A stretch of 64,000 nt of DNA, from NCBI RefSeq assembly GCF_002706425.1, contig NZ_CP017713.1, forward strand, positions 434,001 through 498,000, in the 5' to 3' direction. Shown here piece after piece: positions 61,631 to 64,000 of the stretch. The stretch's first letter is position 1. The number at the start of each line of letters is the position of its first letter. A model generated the notes under the pieces. That model did no database searches. It worked only from the letters and a program-made list of their open reading frames with translations, and had not been told where the DNA came from. The position numbers and the translations under genes are program-made. This DNA comes from Loigolactobacillus coryniformis subsp. coryniformis KCTC 3167 = DSM 20001. Its GTDB lineage: Bacteria; Bacillota; Bacilli; Lactobacillales; Lactobacillaceae.

Positions 61631-62218
61631 ATGACATTAACTTTAGAAGATACCTTGAAATGGTTGCACGGTTTCGATGCGACTGTAACTGCTCAGAAAG
61701 CTTATTTAAGTGAATTAGACACGCCAATCGGTGATGGCGACCACGGTAATAATTTGGCGCGTGGGGCTGCGGCAATCGAAGATGCATTAAGTAAGCAAGC
61801 GCCAGCTGATTTAACTGCAGCATTGAAGACGATCGCAATGGCTTTAGTCAGTAAAGTTGGCGGTGCGTCGGGCGCTTTATACGGGACCGCGTTTTTAGAA
61901 ATGGCTAAAGCTAGTCGCGAGACACAAGATGTTGCTGAACTTTTGGCGGCTGGTTTAGCGGGTATTCAAAAGCGTGGCGGCGCGACAACTGGTGAGAAAA
62001 CGATGGTTGATGTGTGGGCGCCAGTCGTTGCGGCAGCCAAAGCCGGCAATTTAACTGAACAAGTGATCACAGATGCGGTACAGGCAACGGAACCGATGAA
62101 AGCCACTAAGGGCCGGGCGTCCTATGTTGGCGATAATTCGATTGGTCATCTTGATCCGGGTTCAGTTTCCAGTGGCTATCTATTCAGTGAATTATTGAAA
62201 GCGGGGGTGACTGCATGA
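61631..62218 (+). CDS. dhaL: Dihydroxyacetone kinase subunit DhaL (ADP-binding)
   Basis: 195 residues. Keeps ADP as cofactor, phosphorylated by DhaM. Metal-binding Asp30, Asp35 and Asp37 in LDTPIGDGDHGNN, then SKVGGASGALYGT and GRASYVGDNSIGHLDPG. ATG 61631 behind AAGGGAAG; a TTG at 61628 is also in frame. Overlaps dhaM by 4 bases. Confidence 0.95.
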   Translation: MTLTLEDTLKWLHGFDATVTAQKAYLSELDTPIGDGDHGNNLARGAAAIEDALSKQAPADLTAALKTIAMALVSKVGGASGALYGTAFLEMAKASRETQDVAELLAAGLAGIQKRGGATTGEKTMVDVWAPVVAAAKAGNLTEQVITDAVQATEPMKATKGRASYVGDNSIGHLDPGSVSSGYLFSELLKAGVTA

Positions 62219-62583
62219 GTTTAGGTATCGTGATCGTTTCACACGTTGATAAGATTGCAGCTGGTGTGCAAACGCTGATCAGCCAAGTCGCCGCTGATGT
62301 TTCGGTGACAGTGGCTGGCGGAACTGACGACGGTGGTGTTGGTACTAGCGTCGAAAAAATTCAACAAGCAATCAGCGATAATGCTGGTACCGAGATTTTG
62401 GCTTTTTATGATTTAGGTAGCGCCAAAATGAATTTAGAATTAGCACAAGATTTTAGTGATAAGCCGGTGCACTTGTATGATGTTGCGTTAGTCGAAGGTG
62501 CCTATACGGCGGCAGCTTTATTGCAAGCTGGTGTGGATCGTTCAGCGGTCGAAGCCCAATTAGCTGACCTAAAAGTAAAATAA
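62215..62583 (+). CDS. dhaM: PTS-dependent dihydroxyacetone kinase phosphotransferase DhaM
   Basis: 122 residues, EIIA-mannose-like domain only. Active His10 in IVIVSHVDKIAAG; DGGVGTSVEKIQQAI follows. Receives phosphate from HPr. Gram-positive single-domain form, without the extra HPr/EI domains of E. coli DhaM. Confidence 0.94.
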   Translation: MSLGIVIVSHVDKIAAGVQTLISQVAADVSVTVAGGTDDGGVGTSVEKIQQAISDNAGTEILAFYDLGSAKMNLELAQDFSDKPVHLYDVALVEGAYTAAALLQAGVDRSAVEAQLADLKVK

Positions 62584-62589
62584 ATTTTG

Positions 62590-62618
62590 GCTAGGAGTGT
62601 GAAGCTCCTAGTTTTTTT
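62590..62618 (+). terminator. dha operon terminator; group II intron target
   Basis: CTAGGAG/CTCCTAG hairpin with a short loop, then seven T. Intron copy 3 starts at 62620. Confidence 0.92.
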
Positions 62619-62619
62619 G

Positions 62620-64000
62620 GTGCGCCCGGCATGGGCGTCAACTAGGTGGTGAAAGTCCACTGCGGGCCGTAGTAGTCGGAACCGCTAGCCAAAGGCAAGG
62701 CCTTTATCGTGAGGTGAAGACTGAAGGAAGCCTGATGAGCAAAGTACTGCACCGATGAACAAGAAGCAGCTATAAGGCCGGAAGTAACTGGATAAGGTGG
62801 CCAAACACACTGAAGTCCGATACTACCCGAAGTTACGACAGTAAAGCTGACGGTGACATGGTACGAAAGTTGACGTTCTTACCCGGGGAGACCTGTACAC
62901 ACAATCCTGATTTTCTTAGGGAATACCCAAATGACAAGGAAATATGAGTTCAAAGCAAGTCAGAAATGGCTGGTTAAGTGTACAGGAGTCAGCCGAGGTC
63001 ATAGTAGTGGGTAACCATGAAGGACCAAACAATAATAACTCATATTGCGACTGGAAGTGAAGACGATGCGAAAATCGCAGAAAACAGAACAAGCTGACCG
63101 CCAGCGGATGATAGGTCTGGAAGACCAAAGACAAACTGGGGCGCGTAGTATCGCCTCCGGTGAAGGAGAAAAGATGAGTGGCACTCAGTTTCAAGCATTA
63201 GTTTTGGCCCGCAACAACCTGAATTTGGCTTATCAACGTGTGGTCAGGAACAAAGGGGCGGCCGGAGTTGACGGTATGACCGTTGATGAATTGAAACCGT
63301 ACCTGAAAGTACATCGCGAAGAATTACTCGCAGAATTGGCCAATGGGACTTATAAACCGGCACCAGTCAAGCAAGTCTCAATTCCAAAGCCCAACGGTGG
63401 AACGCGTAAGCTTGGCATTCCGACCGTGATCGACCGGCTAGTCCAGCAGGCCGTGGCCCAGGTCCTTTCGCCGATATATGAACAGATCTTCGCCAACAAT
63501 AGTTTTGGTTTTCGACCCCAACGCAGTGCACATGACGCAGTTCAACAGGTCGTTCAGCTAGATAATGCGGGTTATCACTATGTGGTTGATCTGGATTTGA
63601 AGGCCTACTTCGATACGGTTAATCATGACATGCTTATGAAGTTTCTCAAGCAGCGAATTAGTGACCGCTGGATACTACGGCTCATTCGCCGTTTTCTGAC
63701 TAGTGGCACCATGAATGGGCAATTGTTTGAACGCAGTGAGAAAGGCACACCGCAAGGCGGGCCGATCTCGCCACTGTTAGCGAATATTTATCTCAACGAA
63801 TTCGACCAAGAACTAGCTAGGCGCGGTCATGAATTTGTCCGTTACGCCGATGACTGCAATATCTTTGTTAAAAGTCCACGCGCGGGCCAACGAGTCCTCG
63901 CTAGTGTGACTCGTTTTCTCGAGCATGAGTTAAAACTCACGCTCAATCAGGAAAAGACACAAGTGGTCGCCACCAACAGAATGAAGTTCTTAGGTTTTAC
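62620..64000 (+). mobile_element. Group II intron, copy 3 (3' part outside window)
   Basis: Same sequence as copies 1 and 2 with three changes visible in 1381 bp: A to G at 62909, G to T at 63573 and G to T at 63995. Again two bases behind a terminator T tract. Confidence 0.92.
63066..64000 (+). CDS. ltrA: Group II intron reverse transcriptase/maturase (copy 3, partial)
   Basis: As the other two copies, with start options ATG 63066 or ATG 63174 behind AAGGAG. The change at 63573 turns Asp into Tyr in NAGDHYVVDLDLKAYFD, 5 residues before the first catalytic Asp strand; the change at 63995 is silent. YADD is intact up to the window end. Confidence 0.9.
   Translation, partial: MRKSQKTEQADRQRMIGLEDQRQTGARSIASGEGEKMSGTQFQALVLARNNLNLAYQRVVRNKGAAGVDGMTVDELKPYLKVHREELLAELANGTYKPAPVKQVSIPKPNGGTRKLGIPTVIDRLVQQAVAQVLSPIYEQIFANNSFGFRPQRSAHDAVQQVVQLDNAGYHYVVDLDLKAYFDTVNHDMLMKFLKQRISDRWILRLIRRFLTSGTMNGQLFERSEKGTPQGGPISPLLANIYLNEFDQELARRGHEFVRYADDCNIFVKSPRAGQRVLASVTRFLEHELKLTLNQEKTQVVATNRMKFLGF

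Overview
The window is a low-to-mid GC Firmicute chromosome segment, most likely from the family Lactobacillaceae. The pointers are strong AGGAGG-type ribosome sites, frequent TTG/GTG starts, lactobacillus-type small families (DUF960, DUF2187), a PurBox of the lactic-acid-bacterium type, an L. plantarum-like carAB/argCJBDF divergon, and many IS elements. The genus is not fixed by what I can see; Loigolactobacillus is a guess. No tRNA, rRNA, CRISPR array or replication origin was seen.

Layout. 1-1083: end of an OpuC-type osmoprotectant ABC transporter. 1098-1415: a promoter-to-terminator unit with no ORF that looks like a structured RNA. 1416-3322: group II intron copy 1. 3376-4160: tandem 105-bp structured repeat leading into a Tag-like glycosylase gene. 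4287-9984: 5-oxoproline operon (pxpB, pxpC, biotin carboxyl carrier, biotin carboxylase, pxpA, NRAMP-like transporter). 10027-11933: intron copy 2. 12154-17713: branched-chain amino-acid ABC transporter livJHMGF plus a CBS/ACT protein. 17825-22594: an AAA ATPase (DUF4143) gene broken twice, by an IS256-family element between its ribosome site and start codon and by an IS21-family element near its 3' end. 22664-26802: RNase HI, a small membrane protein, LCP protein, thiol peroxidase, a Ser-rich membrane protein, a TetR regulator. 27073-29850: IS3 remnant and two abutting IS30-family elements. 29863-33646: TetR, AI-2E family permease, M20 amidohydrolase, ArsC-like reductase. 33723-38928: glycyl radical enzyme locus (transaldolase-like aldolase, glycyl radical enzyme, DeoR regulator, divergent activase). 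39154-43871: PurR-type controlled purine permease, two MFS transporters, DUF2187. 43920-53969: arginine regulon. 54021-59823: DUF960, PadR/DUF1700/DUF4097 envelope module, Eis-like acetyltransferase, MupG, SPFH protein. 60052-62583: PTS-dependent dihydroxyacetone kinase operon with an extra unknown gene. 62620-64000: intron copy 3, cut by the window end.

How parts work together. carAB supplies carbamoyl phosphate and argCJBDF converts N-acetyl-glutamyl phosphate to citrulline; ArgR-type boxes lie between the two divergent units. PxpABC opens 5-oxoproline to glutamate, and the operon carries a biotin carboxylase and biotin carrier which, with PxpB/PxpC, match the parts of a urea-carboxylase-like enzyme. 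The glycyl radical enzyme, its activase and a DeoR regulator share a repeated motif near their starts. DhaK, DhaL and DhaM form a phosphoenolpyruvate-driven dihydroxyacetone kinase.

Most notable signals not explained by known genes: (1) the orphan structured RNA at 1133-1415; (2) a hairpin motif with compensatory base changes that recurs before tag (twice in tandem), argJ and argF; (3) a 113-nt hairpin before livH and a long inverted repeat before argC; (4) a promoter-operator, terminator-like hairpin and 20-codon leader ORF stacked ahead of an MFS gene; (5) a glycyl-radical activase lacking the ferredoxin-like insert. All three group II introns sit directly behind Rho-independent terminators.
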